In this document: in pieces, positions 34,500 through 46,474 of the stretch
Layout: each line of letters opens with the position of its first letter
Position numbering within the stretch: the first letter of the stretch is position 1
NCBI GenBank assembly: GCA_015179125.1
Contig: WHVA01000033.1
Span: 124,001 to 188,000, forward strand
Length of the DNA: 64,000 nucleotides
Source: Gautieria morchelliformis
Taxonomy: Eukaryota; Basidiomycota; Agaricomycetes; Gomphales; Gomphaceae
Direction: 5' to 3'
Notes under the pieces: generated by a model
The model's input: only the letters and a program-made list of their open reading frames with translations
Databases searched by the model: none
Told to the model about the DNA's origin: nothing
Made by a program: the position numbers and the translations under genes

Positions 34500-35600
34500 G
34501 TATATTCTGGAAGAAAAATCAACAATGGCAGGGTTAAAACAGAGCAATTACATCACTAGATGCTGTTCTGAACCCAACTTAGCATACATATTTTTCAAAT
34601 TTTTGGTCCAAAAAATTTGGCCACCTTCAAAAGTTATAGGAAAAATATAAAAGATGTGTTTTCTGATGTATTTCAACCCGCTGAATCTGATTCTGAACTC
34701 AGTTTGTCCAAAAAAAAATTACGATCATGAGATATCAAATTGGTGGACTTTGATTGTCCACAACTGTAGCATCAAAGAAAGCCAGATAAAAGAAACATCC
34801 TTTGAGATGGAAAGTGTTGTGTGTGCATCGTCTTCCAGACAAACTGAGGCCTGTTCGAACCTCAGGTCATGCTCTTTGGGCTTACGAAGAGCCTGGCAAC
34901 CTTCCAGACCATGATGAATGATGTTTTCTGAGATATGATTATGGAGGGTGTCATCTGCATGTGTTAGATCTTAGAGCTCCTAAGCTTTCACTTTCGGGGC
35001 AGTGTGGAGTAACCAATGTCAGGGAGCCATTGAAGAGGATACAGCTGTGAGGTGGGAGACCTGTAGAACAAAGGAGTTACATAAAAATATATTATGTTAT
35101 TCTTTATTACTCTAGATTTCACAGTCTTTTATATACTAAATAAAATGTCAGTGTATTACTCTAAGCTGCTGTGTCAATGTTGCACCAGCGCATGGGCACC
35201 CAGTCTCACCGCCGGTTACCTGCGTGCCGGTTCCGTGGCTAAGTCATCCTCCGGATTACTACAACTTCCACTTGTTTTTCTGGCACAACTGTTAGCCTGA
35301 AAATCATTTGGCAAAAATTATCTTGTTCAGCTCATTGAGATCTTTTGATTACACATTTTTTCACATTTTTCCCGAATTATTTCAGGGGGTGGCCAAATTT
35401 TCAGCGTTGTCAGCCCAAAAATTTTTGATATAAGGAAATCGGCTCGTAGAATTATGTTCATCAAGGTGTAATGTACATGCTCTAGCCGTTTTTGACTATT
35501 CTGGATGTTTCTGGCAGTGTGCATAAATAGAGTCAGCAAATTAGCTGACTTTGATTGTCCACAACTGTAGCTTTGGCCTTGTGTTTGCATCTCGGGACCC
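34500..35600. other. AT-rich stretch bracketed by a 25-bp direct repeat, with RT scrap
   Basis: A 25-bp block starting GACTTTGATTGTCCAC occurs at about 34746-34770 and again at 35549-35573. An inverted pair AAATTTGGCCACC / GGTGGCCAAATTT lies near 34613 and 35383. Between them, on the plus strand (about 34815-34975), is a chromovirus RT scrap: GLFEPQVMLFGLTKSLATFQ then TMMNDVF and a stop. The remainder has no visible gene. Confidence 0.55.
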
Positions 35601-36773
35601 CATTTGGCAGCACTGGGTTGTTAGATAGCCTCGTTATGATGATCAACCTGATGTGCTGAGTCCTGTCTGCTTCCTCTTTCTTTTTTGATATTCTTTTGCT
35701 AGTTGATAACTCTGGCTCATCCTGTCAGCCTTGGGAGTGTTCTTGCTATGCTAAAGATGAGAGCTATCATAAGTACAATCTTCATCACACTTAAATATGT
35801 ACTCTTATGTCCTGTCTGGTATCATCTTCTTCGGCACTTCCTATTCTGTGACATCTGCCTTGGTTATCTGGTATGACAAGGTATGTGTAGATTTCCATGG
35901 CTGGTGTCATAGTAAGGCTTGCAGTGTAGGCCTTTGTTGCATGCCTTTGGGAGCACGTGGACCATGCCCATACCATGGTCTTGCCTGCTTGTCAAAAACT
36001 AGCTTATGCTGGGAGCTCATGGCGGTGGGTGCATTTGATGGCTGGGTAACGAAGGCAGGACTCCTCCCCTTTTTTCATTCCCTGCTGTTCTGCTCATCAA
36101 CCGTGGCATCTGTAGCCAATTTCTGTATCTCAGAAAGCATCTAGCCCAAATCAAGTTCTTGTTGCAGGGCTTTATCCACAAAATCACTCTTTCAAGGTGG
36201 CAGGATTTTCCATTGCAAGCTTCAGACCAACATCAAAACCCCTGTAGCACCATGCATACCTTGAGCTCTGTCTGCTCATGTGTTCACAATCAACAACTAC
36301 AAGTGGCAGGTAATCTATCATCGATCTCTGCACGAGTATATACTCTTTTATCCTAGTGGAAGAGTTTAAAGGATCCATATAAGGGCAACCTAGGCAGACA
36401 TTCTACACTCAAGCGGCACACTGGTGAAGAGGGATCCAAAGTAAGATAGGGAACTATATACATGACACAGACATACCTGGCAAAGGGGGATCCAAATAGA
36501 AAACTCTAAGAAACCCCTTCGCCACCTAGATACAACTATAAGTAAGCTGCGGGCATGCTAGCCTGATCACCGAATGCTCGAGTTACATGAACAATCACAC
36601 TAGCAATAACAGGGCCAGACAGATAAGGAAGGAACAATGTCAGAAGGGGTCAGAACAGGAAGGGAAATAAATGGAACACAAGACAGAAGGATGCCAATGG
36701 CTAGGAGAGGCTCAGGGGCCCCCAATCACATGTCGCAATAAAGCAGTGTGATATTGGAGTTCCCCTGACATCA
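35600..36773. other. non-coding, probably includes LTR of the chromovirus
   Basis: No gene seen. At 36774-36780 the minus strand reads TGGGGGG, a polypurine tract, followed by TGATGTCAGG. This suggests that the 3' LTR of the minus-strand chromovirus begins at 36773 and runs towards lower coordinates. Its far end was not located. Confidence 0.4.
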
Positions 36774-36781
36774 CCCCCCAT

Positions 36782-38046
36782 CTAGAATGTGGCAACCTGG
36801 AGCATGATGGCCCACTGGTGGAACAGAGATGCAATTCTGAAAGGTGGCCGCCTCCAATGAGAGAATGCGACGAGGGGCACCAGGATGGGAGTAGTAGAAG
36901 TCAGAAATAAGGTTAGGAGCCTGGACATTGCCCTCATTCTCCCATGAATTTTCTTCATAGCCATACCCTTGATGAGGAACTGCAAGCGGTTTGCCTGCAT
37001 GTGACTGTCTAACACCTGTTCAACTTCAAAGTGCTCATTGCCCTCCTTAAGGATGGGTGGAGGTGGTGGGGATGGTCGCCGACCTGGGATTGGATCATGT
37101 GGAGTGGGAGTCAGCTTGATGACAGGGAAAATGGGGTGAAGGTGACTGAGAGACTTAGGGAGGTGAAGATGATATGCTTGTGACCCAACTTGGCATTCAA
37201 ATACATAGGGGCCAAGTCGCCAATAAGCCAGCTTCTTTGATGGTTGGGTGGTGTGTATATCACTTGCATCGAGATAAATCTTGTCGCCTGGTGAAAACAT
37301 AGGTGCTGGCTTGCATCAGCGATTATAGTATGTCGCCATGTCCTCCTTTGACTTTGCCAGTGCCAACTTCACTTCTGACAGTGACTCCTCCATGTGCTCC
37401 TTGAATCCGCTGACAGATTCAAAGTGTGATGGAGGTTGATGCAGCAAAGCCCCTTTGTGGGTGCCACCCAGGGTCCAGCATGAAGGGTGACTGATGAGTT
37501 GAATCATGAACATGGTTGATGGTTGTTGTACTGGAACTTGGCCATGGGCAAAAGATCATCCCAGTTATCCTGTCACTCATTGACGAAGAGGTGAAGGTAC
37601 TGCTCCAGCTCTTGATTGAGTCACTTCATCTGTCCATCAGTCTGCAGGTGGTATGCTGTGAAGGCTGCGATGTGAATGCCCAGGAGGCAATAAAGCTCAT
37701 GAGTGAATTTGCAAATGAACTGGACTCCAGGATCCGACACAACTTTTCACAGGAGCCCATGCAGCTTCCAGACATTGTGTAGGAAAAGTCACACTGCCCC
37801 AGCTGCAGTGATCATGGTGTTGGTGGGGATGAAGTGGGCCTGCTTAGAGACCGAATCCACCCCGTTCATCACAGCATCATACTCATGTGCATCAGGCAGT
37901 TCCACAATGAAGTCCACACTGATCATGTCCCAGCAAGCTTTAGGGACAGGGAGTGGATGGAGTTGACCAAGGGGTGGTTGCCTTTGTGCCTTTGTTTGCA
38001 GGCACAAATTGCACATCTTGGAGTATTCACCAACATACCATGACAT
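36782..38046 (-). pseudogene. integrase with C-terminal chromodomain
   Basis: MCNLCLQTKAQRQPPLGQL is the HHCC end. DMISVDFIVELPDAHEYDAV has the first catalytic Asp. The middle part (37789-37520) has several stops. It continues HMEESLSEVKLALAKSKEDM and FSPGDKIYLDASDI (the GPY/F-like domain with GPYVFECQVGSQAYHLHLP), then the chromodomain EHFEVEQVLDSHMQANRLQF. This identifies the element as a chromovirus. Confidence 0.8.
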
Positions 38047-38247
38047 GTGAGGCCACCAGTCATTCCACGAGACGACCTCAAGGGTCTTCCATCGCCCAGG
38101 ATGACCAGTGACTCATGAATTGTGGTGCTGGGTGACAATTCATCACTTGAGGTCCTGGACATCTGGAACATACACTTTGCCGTGGAATGTGAGCAACCCA
38201 TCCATCTCAGCCCACTCTGCAGACACAAGTGATTTCCCACCTGAATC

Positions 38248-38990
38248 TCACAGCTTCCTGACTGCCCCTGCCACCTCATCCTCCAGTGACCCATCTCCAA
38301 ATGCCTTCTTCATGTCGTGAATAATCCTACATTCTTCCCCCACCAGAGTAAGCCCCTCCAGGGCACGAACAATGAACAGCTCTCGGCGTAGGAGCTTCAA
38401 GTCACTGTTGTCACCCAAACCTGACCTATGGTCTGAGTGTCGTGACGGTGCATCTGACTTGCCAATTGTGACACCAGGCCAGTGATGAAGCTCAAAATCA
38501 AAATGCGACAAGTAGAGCGACCATCTAGCCTGTCTGTGATTGAGCTTCTTTGCAGTGTGGAATACTCCAGGTTCTTGTGGTCAGTCCAGATCTCAATGCA
38601 ATGCTTAGTGCCTTCAAGGAAATATTGCCATTCCTCTAGGGCACAAATTATCGCCAGCATCTCCTTGTCATGAATCTCATAGTTTCACTCCACAGGGGTG
38701 AGACTCTTGGAGTAAAATGCAATTGGATGCCACTTGTCATCATCCTGAGATCGCTGGGACAGAACTGCACCAGTGGCAACATCTGAACTGTCAGCCTCTA
38801 CCCAGTATGATTGATTATTTTCTGTGAAGTGCATGATTGGCATTGATGTGAATCACAGCTTTAGCCCATCAAATGCCTGCTGTTCACAATCACCCCAGGA
38901 CCATTGCACATCCTTCTTGGTGAGCTCAAACAGGGGTCAGGCATGATGTGAGAAGCCCTCAACGAACCGGCAATAAAAGTTGGCAAACCC
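38248..38990 (-). pseudogene. RT thumb / RNase H of the chromovirus
   Basis: Minus strand: near 38990 the reading GFANFYCRF..., then RNase H with [28 protein letters not shown] and (frame changed) [20 protein letters not shown]. Stops and frameshifts. Just upstream the sequence is split by LTR B (38991-40247). Confidence 0.75.
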
Positions 38991-40247
38991 TGTCAAGATT
39001 GGTTTTTTAGGCGTTAATATCATGTATTAGTGAACACAGCGAATGCCCAAATAACTTGTGCGAATAAGTATGCCATTCGGCAAATAGGGTGAACCAATAA
39101 ATGTTCAGAAGATAATAGGGCTGCCCGAACAGAGCTCGCCCTATCTACAGTCATAGCGAAATAGCCCGTGGCACTTGACGATGTAACGTGCAAGGTGTCA
39201 CGGAAAGGTTGTCTAAGTAGCGACAATCCTTTCACCGGCAAAGGCACTCCTTCGGAGTCCTTTGCCGACAGCACAGAAAATAGTTCGAAGGCTAAAGTAA
39301 TGAAGGTGAAGTACGAAAACTCACCAGTGGTGCTTAAGTCCTCCTCTGGTCAAAGATAGAAATCTACAGGTGAGGGCTCAAGACAATGATCACAGTGAGG
39401 TCAAGTTTGCACAAGGTAGACGTATGATAATTGAACTGAGGAATATACATGCGAATGTAAACTACTTATATCGAATGCTTGTAAGGTATCAGCGAATAGG
39501 AAAGAGGCCATCGTGAGTCAGGGTTGGATAGGGGTGCGCAGTCATGATACAAAATAGATGAAATAAACATACAATAGAGTGAAGGAGGAGTGCGAACATG
39601 AAACGATGGAGAGTGAAGATGGCAAAGGTACTTATGTACGAAACCATGTCTTGGGACCTGCATATATGCTACCCTGCACGGACTCTTCATCTACTGGGTT
39701 GATCCCACACGACCTACGGGTAGGACATCCCACAAATGCATCCTGGCCATATGAACGCCTAAAGGGGTTGGATCAAGAAGCTGATGGAGCCAGTGACAAG
39801 CCATCATGCCGGGTAAGGGATGTCGATCATGTTTGATGGTGTGCCTGCTGGCGAATGATGTGAGCAGCGAATGGTTGTTCAGCGAAATGCGGTGAAGGGT
39901 GAATAGAATGATCATCAAAGAGCTGTGGCCCAAGGGGAGGGCGAAGCCACCCGAATATAGAGGATGACTGGGGAAATGGATAATAGGGCTAACTGGGTAT
40001 AGGGAATAAATGAGTCACACCATCCGATCAGAGGAGCATCTGACGGGGTTTGAGCCAGGGAGGTGAGGGGACCCGCGATGGACCATCGAGCCGGAGAGAA
40101 GGCATTGATCGGGTACAGGTAGCGCTGCTATGTGCGAATGACGTGAAAGCGAATAAATGTTCGGTGAATTGGGCAAGGAGCGAACAGGGAGAGCATAAAA
40201 GTGGGGTGTCAAGGTTACTGGGTATACAAAATAGATGGGTCATGACA
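38991..40247 (-). mobile_element. solo LTR, family B, in chromovirus RT
   Basis: Plus strand begins TGTCAAGATTGG and ends GGGTCATGACA. It is the reverse complement relative of 31873-33091 and also shows a doubled 5' segment (second start near 40018). It splits the RT/RNase H sequence between ...AFLG and GFANF. Shared flanking bases are CCC (or ACCCT if the borders are shifted by one), so the target duplication is ambiguous. Confidence 0.75.
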
Positions 40248-40268
40248 CCCTAGGAAGGCTGGCACCTC

Positions 40269-40912
40269 TGTTACGACCGTGCATTTCCGACTTCCAACCT
40301 TCAGTTCCGCAACCTTTCCGCTCCTCCAATAATTCCAACATTCCGCCCCTTGTTCTATTCCCTTGTTCTTTCGACTCTATTACTCGGACACTCCGGACCC
40401 GCTTCATCGTTCATCAAGATCATATATCCGGTCACCCTTGTAGTTCGTTGTCAGATACATTTTCTGGCCCCTTGTCCTTTGCCATTGTTTTACCTTACCC
40501 TGAACCCCCCTTGTAGTCCCATTGTTCCCAATTAGTTAGTTCCCACGCATGTCTACCCGACTTCCGCTCCCCCCGGAATTTGCTTAGTACCATCCCATTA
40601 CCTGTTGTCTCAGATCTTTGTATAAAAGCCTGTCATGTATGTCTGTTATTCTGCAATCAGATAATCGCCTTCGATACTTGATTTCCTTCACTCCATCTCC
40701 TGTTCTTAGCACAGCGAGTCTAGCAAGACCTCCATCTCTCCGCCTTCCACCTCAGTTCCGACACAAGTTCCGACCAACCTTTAGTTCAGTACTTTCCGAC
40801 TTCCGACTCATTTCTGAAATACTTAGGACGATAGTTCATTGGGGGCGCAACCTATAAGTTGAAGCCGCTGTCCTTTCCAGTTCCGACTTAGCGGAAATCT
40901 CAATACATAACA
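40269..40912 (+). mobile_element. solo LTR, family A, with TSD ACCTC
   Basis: Begins TGTTACGACCGTGC, ends ATACATAACA, flanked by ACCTC at 40264-40268 and 40913-40917. Contains TTTGTATAAAAGCC (about 40614). Inserted in the chromovirus pol coding sequence between NPKEV and the following codons. Confidence 0.92.
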
Positions 40913-41799
40913 ACCTCCTTGGGATTCACTGGGGTTGGCCAGTCCATGACACCTGCAACCTTGATGGGGTCCATCTCCACCTTTCCATACGACACAATGA
41001 GCCCAAGGTACTCAATCTTTGTTCACTCAAACTCACATTTCTCAGGGTGAAGATAGAGCTGGTGCTGCCATAAGCACTCAAGGACTATTCACAGAAGTTG
41101 GCGATGCTCCTCAAGGGTGTCGGTGAAAATCAGGATGTCATCCAGGTACATGCCTTCCATGATGAGGTCTTGGAAGATGTCATTCATCATGGTTTGGAAT
41201 GTCACAGGGCTGTTTGTGAGCCCAAAGAACATGGCAACAGGTTCAAAGAGGCCGCGGAATGCAGCCTTCCACTCATCACCATCCTTTATCCACACATTAT
41301 TGAAACCCCACTGCACGTCTAGCTTGGTGAAATATTTTGCTCCACAAAGCTGTGAAATGAGCTCAGAAATGATGGGAAGGGGGTAGCAATTTTTCACTGT
41401 CATGACATTGAGTACGTGGTAATCCTGGACCAGTCACAATGACCTGTCCTGCTCCTTGATGAAGAACACTGGGCTGGCCATAGGCAATTTCAAGGGGCGA
41501 ATACAACCGGTGTGCAGGTTCTCCTGCAGGAATTCATCCAGCTGCAACTGTTCACTAGGGGCAAGCAGGTAAACCTTGCATGCAGATGGCTTTGCTCCTG
41601 GCTCAAGCTCAATCGCATGGTCCCATGTTCTGCATTCTGGATGCAAATCAAAGGACTCCTTGGCGAAGACATTCTCGAAGTTGTGGAGGTATGGAGGGAT
41701 GAGTTCCTTTTCCTTTGCAGGCATGCTGTGGAGGGCCTTCTCAGTGAGCTGCTGTGAAGTGGTCATGGTTGTTATGAATAGGGATATCGAACTATACAT
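40913..41799 (-). pseudogene. reverse transcriptase of the chromovirus
   Basis: Minus strand from 41799: FENVFAKESFDLHPECRTWD, IELEPGAKPSACKVYLL, GCIRPLKLPMASPVFFIKEQ, then [40 protein letters not shown], and the active-site block [16 protein letters not shown] (near 41130). A frameshift near 41403-41434 separates the two blocks. It continues to DWPTPVNPKEV at 40913, where LTR A interrupts it. Confidence 0.85.
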
Positions 41800-42285
41800 T
41801 AATATGCACCACTAACCAAGTCACAACAACATTCCAGCTTGTTCTAGGACATGGATGCACATGTACTTACTGCCAGCACAGCATTTCATGCGCACGCGTG
41901 CTACCATTCACGCACACACCTAAACGGTGACTTCAACCCTGAGCCCGTTCCAGGGCCAACCGAGGAATAGATCCAAGATGGAGCGCGCAGGGCGCTCCAT
42001 CATTCCTAATACATATATTAGTTCCACATGGTTAGGCACAACTCCGGCACCGGTGCATGCATCGCACACCGGTAACACTTCACTCCATAACCCCTTTCCT
42101 TAGTATAGGTTCGTTCCAACTAGTTAAATAGCTAGGAAATGCGTACAGAACTTCAGGCAGTTTAATCTCCAGTTTGTGCTCTTGTTGCTGGCCTGCTGAA
42201 GCACAGTTCCCAGTATTTTGACTGGATGTTGTTGACAGTCAGGTGTTAGCTGTAGTTGTCACTGCACACAGTGTTAGTGCATACA
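41770..42285. mobile_element. possible third LTR family (C)
   Basis: Starts TGTTATGAATAG and ends AGTGCATACA, with GGTTGT-ATG-type inverted ends, in the gap between the protease and RT coding parts. The flanks (ATGGT and ACCAT) are not a direct duplication, so the border call is tentative. Confidence 0.35.
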
Positions 42286-42391
42286 ACCATCATGGATTCC
42301 CCTCTCTATTCTCTCTATATCTCTTTACGAACCTCACGATCCCATCATGTGTACGCAACCCCGCCGGCAAGGCTTTCTACAATGGTGGCTG

Positions 42392-43045
42392 TGTTACATA
42401 TCGCGAATCCCGGCAGCCAGAACTAGAAAGGACAGCAGCTTCAACTTATGTGTTGCGCCCCCAATGAACTATCATCCTAAGTTTTTCGGATTGGAAGTTG
42501 GAAGGTAAGTATCAAGGCAAGTCAAAGGTCAGAAACTAAGTTGGAAGGTGGAATGTGGAGAGACAGAGGTTCTGCAATACTCACTGTGCTAAGAACAGGA
42601 GATAGAGCAACGGGAATCACATATTGAAGATGATTATCTGATTGCAGAAATCGAGAGCATACATGACGGGGTTTTTATACAAAAAGCTGAATCAACATGT
42701 AATGTTGTACTACTAAGCATGTTCTGAAGGAAGCAGAAGTTGGATATGATATATGGGGCAAGTAACTAATCAGGAACAAAGAACTACAAGGGGGTTGCAG
42801 GGTTGAGTCAAGAACAATGGGTGAAAGAACAAGGGGATGGAAAGCATGTTTGACAAGACAGGACGATGGGACTCTAGAGGGGTCGGACATATGGTCTTGC
42901 TGTGCTGCAAGTCGGGTCTGGTGGGTCCAAGTAATAGAGTCAAATGGGGAAAGGATATAACAAAGGGCAGGGTTGTCAGAATTATCAGAATGTCAGAAAG
43001 AAGGCAGGGTGGGGTGTTGGAAGTCGGATGAGCGTGGTCATAACA
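42392..43045 (-). mobile_element. solo LTR, family A, with TSD GGCTG
   Basis: On the plus strand TGTTACATATCG...GTCATAACA, i.e. family A reversed. Flanked by GGCTG at 42387-42391 and 43046-43050. The chromovirus sequence rejoins across it (PIPIIAA / TIVESLAGG). Confidence 0.9.
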
Positions 43046-43049
43046 GGCT

Positions 43050-43500
43050 GCAATAATGGGTATGGGTACATTAGGCATGGACACAGTCACAAACAGGCGA
43101 TCGCCTGCCTCAAGAAGAGGCTCGACCTTGCCATGCTTGTCTTCCTCAGTATCGCTCTCTTCCTCCACCATCTGGGGTAGGGGGCCCATGTAGCATGTCC
43201 ATATCCTCACCGGTTCTCTCTGCTCTTCTCGCAACGTCACTGCAGGTGTGATGCTGGGCAGGGTATCGGTTCAGTGTCACCTCTTGCATTCACCAATTAA
43301 CCTCCAGGTTGTGCTCATGGAGCCATGGGTAGCCAAGGATCATATTGTGCTTCCCAAGGATCTTAACGGCAAAGACAGCACATTCAGAGTGGTCATGGAA
43401 TCACAGGATGACATCAACAACATTGCAAATCGCTCCACCCTCATTGGGTGTGCCATCAACATTGTACACAGGAGCAGGGTGTGTGAGCAATCGCATGGTT
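43050..43500 (-). pseudogene. gag-protease region of the chromovirus
   Basis: Minus strand: LGYPWLHEHNLEVNW (the typical motif after the retroviral-type protease), then NRYPAQHH, and an acid-rich linker ending DRLFVTVSMPNVPIPIIAA. Contains stops. The protease active site itself is not clear. Confidence 0.6.
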
Positions 43501-43523
43501 AGCTTCTCAGCAGTGACAAATTA

Positions 43524-43846
43524 CCCCATTACATATTGTCTCAGCTCTTTGTATAAAAGCCTCTCATGTATGCTTGTTATTCTGCAATCAGATAATTGCC
43601 TTCGATACACAATTTCCTTCGCTCTATCTCCTGTTCTTAGCACAGCAAGTTCTGCAAGACCTCTGTCTCTCCGCCTTCTGCCTTCCGCCTTCCCACCCAA
43701 CTTCCGACTTCTGTTTAGTTCAATACTTTCCGACTTCTGACTCATGATCCAAAATACTTAGGATGATAGTTCATTGGGGGCACAACATATAAGTTGAAGC
43801 TGTTGTCCTTTCTAGTTTCGACTTGCAGAAATCTCGATATGTAACA
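43524..43846 (+). mobile_element. 5'-truncated LTR, family A
   Basis: Matches the 3' half of 40269-40912, from CCCATTACATATTGTCTCAG through TTTGTATAAAAGCC to the end TATGTAACA. The 5' half is missing. Confidence 0.75.
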
Positions 43847-45420
43847 GTCTTACATAAGGGTGTCAGTTTTGCGTGTCCTCTATCTTAATCAATTGAGAAT
43901 CACCTTGGAGCTGACTGGCCAGACTTGGGTGCTTGAGGGTACACAAGTCCAAAAATAATATGGCTGTGGAAGAGTTCAGCAGAGTATGAAATTGATTATC
44001 ACTGACACAGTTTTTTAGATTAAGATGTTAAATGATGCCTTTAGTGAACAAATTCTATTGCTTAGCGGTTGGGACCGCTATGTTCGTCCCTCCTCTGTGT
44101 GCTGACTAAGCCCCTCGAGACGCGTCCGGCACTGATGGATGGAAGTCACATGACCGTGTCGACAGGAAAATGGTGTTGATCTAAAGAATAACTAAATCAA
44201 AAGAGTTCGCTTTTGAGTTAGTCTAGAGCAAGCAGTAATAGTGAACTCTCAACAAAGAATTGGAGTAAACTATCGAGATTTAAGTTCTGTAGCTATCAAA
44301 CAAGACTACAGTGATTTCAGAGGGTGAAACAGTTGATTCTGGATGATTTTGTTCATACATTTGTAGTAGCTATTTATACTATATTAGTGGTAACTACTGG
44401 TGTTCAAGATAGTGAGCAGATGGGTTGAAAAACTACTTGTAACTAAAGGGGTGACTAATTATAGCCATAAAATCATGGGGGTGATGGAGATAGTATCAGG
44501 GTTATTTAAACTTTGGAATAGAGTCTTGTACTTAGCATACAAAGCCCCTGTCCACATGGTGTCAAGATAATAATCAGCTGGTCATGTCATGGAGTCCAAT
44601 AGAGAATGGAAATCAAATCTGCCCTGCCTAGCATAAATGCTAGGCTTGGTGATAGGGCCGCTGTCTCTGTGCCTCTTCTGTGGAGCAGCTAATTGAGTAC
44701 ATGTATTGTGGATGACATTCTCAAGTCACTCCACAATATCTGGTGCTCCTGCGCAGTCTGCATCTCTCTGTGGTGTTTGGTGCCCACACCTCCTTGGTGC
44801 CTGTGGCCTGGCGCCTGTCAACGTCATGGCTGATGCCATCAGTCGATAGGCGCGCTGTCTCTGATCGGCCACACGTGGTCGATGCCCGTATCCCTGTATC
44901 TTATCTAATCTGTAGATAAGATAGCTATTCATGATGTCATGTGTCTGTCATCTGTGCTGACGTCCATCGTAAGTGTCGTTCCTATTTCTTTTTAATCTTT
45001 TTTTTTCTTTGTTTTCCTCTATTAGTTCCTTTGTACATAGATGACTTAGAATAGAATAGTTGCATCTATCATAACACAGTTGTGGGTGTAAGTGGACACA
45101 GCTCTGCAATGACAGAAATAAGGCAATCAGAGACAAGTCAATTGCAGAAAAATATGGAAAAATTATAGGACAATGGAGGGATGTTTGAAACACTCCCACA
45201 ATTGTTTATAGCTACATGTATGTGGTATAATTCCTGACAAAAGCCCTAGTACATGCTGAGCCTCTGTGTGGCTAGTTGAACTGCCAATTCCCCCACAGTA
45301 CTTAGCTGTCTTGGGCCTTTATTCAGGTCTGAAAGGCAGTAGCTAGGCCTTTAGACTGTGTGAATATTGGTTGTGGTGGTATGGGTCCGGATCAAAGGAG
45401 GGTCTCCCATTCAGAGTTTT
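43847..45420. other. non-coding spacer at right edge of island
   Basis: AT-rich to mixed sequence without a convincing gene on either strand. It may contain further decayed LTR or transposon DNA, but I could not recognise any. Confidence 0.4.
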
Positions 45421-46474
45421 TGGCGCTGCGAACGACGATCGAGTCGGCTGGGTGCGCTACCTGATCAAGCGCTTGACCTGCCACCACCAGCGAAACGATC
45501 TCGCACCAGTGCCTCTGCGACGCCCTCCTTGCACGATGAACCAGTGGGTAATGACCCGGCGCCCACCCTGCGTCCAAACGAGGTAGCGCTGCCCTCAGTG
45601 CCCGGGGAAGAAGAAAAGCAAGTACTGGTTCTACGCTGTGGCGCCAGTGCTTGGTGTCCCGCTTCCCTTTACAGATGGTCCTCCCTTGGCGGGGCCGTCT
45701 AGACCCAATAGTAGTGGCGACCAGACGAATGGTCTGACACATCTCAGTAAAGACCCAGGTCCTGTGCGAAGGGAGGGTGAGTATAGCTCTGGATCATATG
45801 AGTAGGACTTTATTCGTTTCCAAATTCACTCCTTTCAAGTTGTGCATTCTGTTCCGTGATTTCTTTAGACCCATGTTTCTTTCCTGTTGCGTATCTTGCC
45901 ATTGCAAGCCTTCATTTTCAAGCCATATTCATCCTTTGTCACCAATGTCTTCGAACAAAGGGTGCGATACACCAGAAATCTGAAGCTTGAAGTTCAAGAG
46001 AACAATGGAACGGGTGTAAACGGAGCATTTGGAATAGACGCCGGCGCCTGCCCATGTTTATTCCTCGGAGTCCTGTTTTCAGATTCAACGGATGTCTACG
46101 CAAGAAAAAGCCACGCGTACCTTCCCTTCGAGCGAATTTTACGAGGGTACGGCCTCCATCTGCAGACGATTTATCCCTCATTCCGCTTTTCGACAATCCT
46201 AAGTCAACTGTCCTCGGGTCGCCTTTGACGTCGACGGGACTCTTCCATCACCCTCTCCTTCAGCGGCCGTCCCAGTTCAAAAATGTAGCAGCACTAACTC
46301 TTTCCCGAGCCCAGCGTCTTGTTGATCGCATTCTTCGAGCTCCATCATCACACCCAGAAATGCTCAAGGTCGTTAAAAATTTTGACCGGCTCAGTGACAT
46401 GCTTTGCAGTGTTATCGATCTCGCCGAACTGGTCCGAAATGCTCATCCCGATCCAACTTGGGTGGAAAATGCCA
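45421..46474 (+). repeat. right copy of ~1 kb island-flanking direct repeat
   Basis: Counterpart of 11889-12863: damaged end of the chromatin-factor gene, spacer, and the intact start of OCT1. Longer than the left copy mainly because the left copy has lost segments of the OCT1 part. Confidence 0.9.
45427..45805 (+). pseudogene. 3' fragment of the chromatin-factor gene
   Basis: Encodes RRSSRLGALPDQALDLPPPA, TPSLHDEPVGNDPAPTLRP and NEVALPSV as in the gene at 10243-12272. An extra base in GTGCCCGGGGAAG then throws the frame out. The final TATGAGTAG equivalent is at 45797-45805. The rest of the gene (about 1.6 kb of 5' part) is absent here. Confidence 0.88.

Larger units (their letters stand above)
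36774..43520 (-). mobile_element. chromovirus (Ty3) remnant, minus strand, with nested LTRs
   Basis: In minus-strand order: protease region (about 43500-43050), pre-RT and RT (41799-40913), RNase H (38990-38248), integrase (38046-37316), integrase C-terminus and chromodomain (37300-36782), then polypurine tract. Four LTR-like insertions (38991-40247, 40269-40912, about 41770-42285, 42392-43045) break the coding sequence. Each open block ends in stops or frameshifts. Confidence 0.8.

Noticed and set aside
12864..45420. Single giant mobile element (Starship-like) explaining the whole island
   Set aside because: No tyrosine recombinase or common cargo gene was seen, and the block resolves into separate nested LTR elements and Helitrons.
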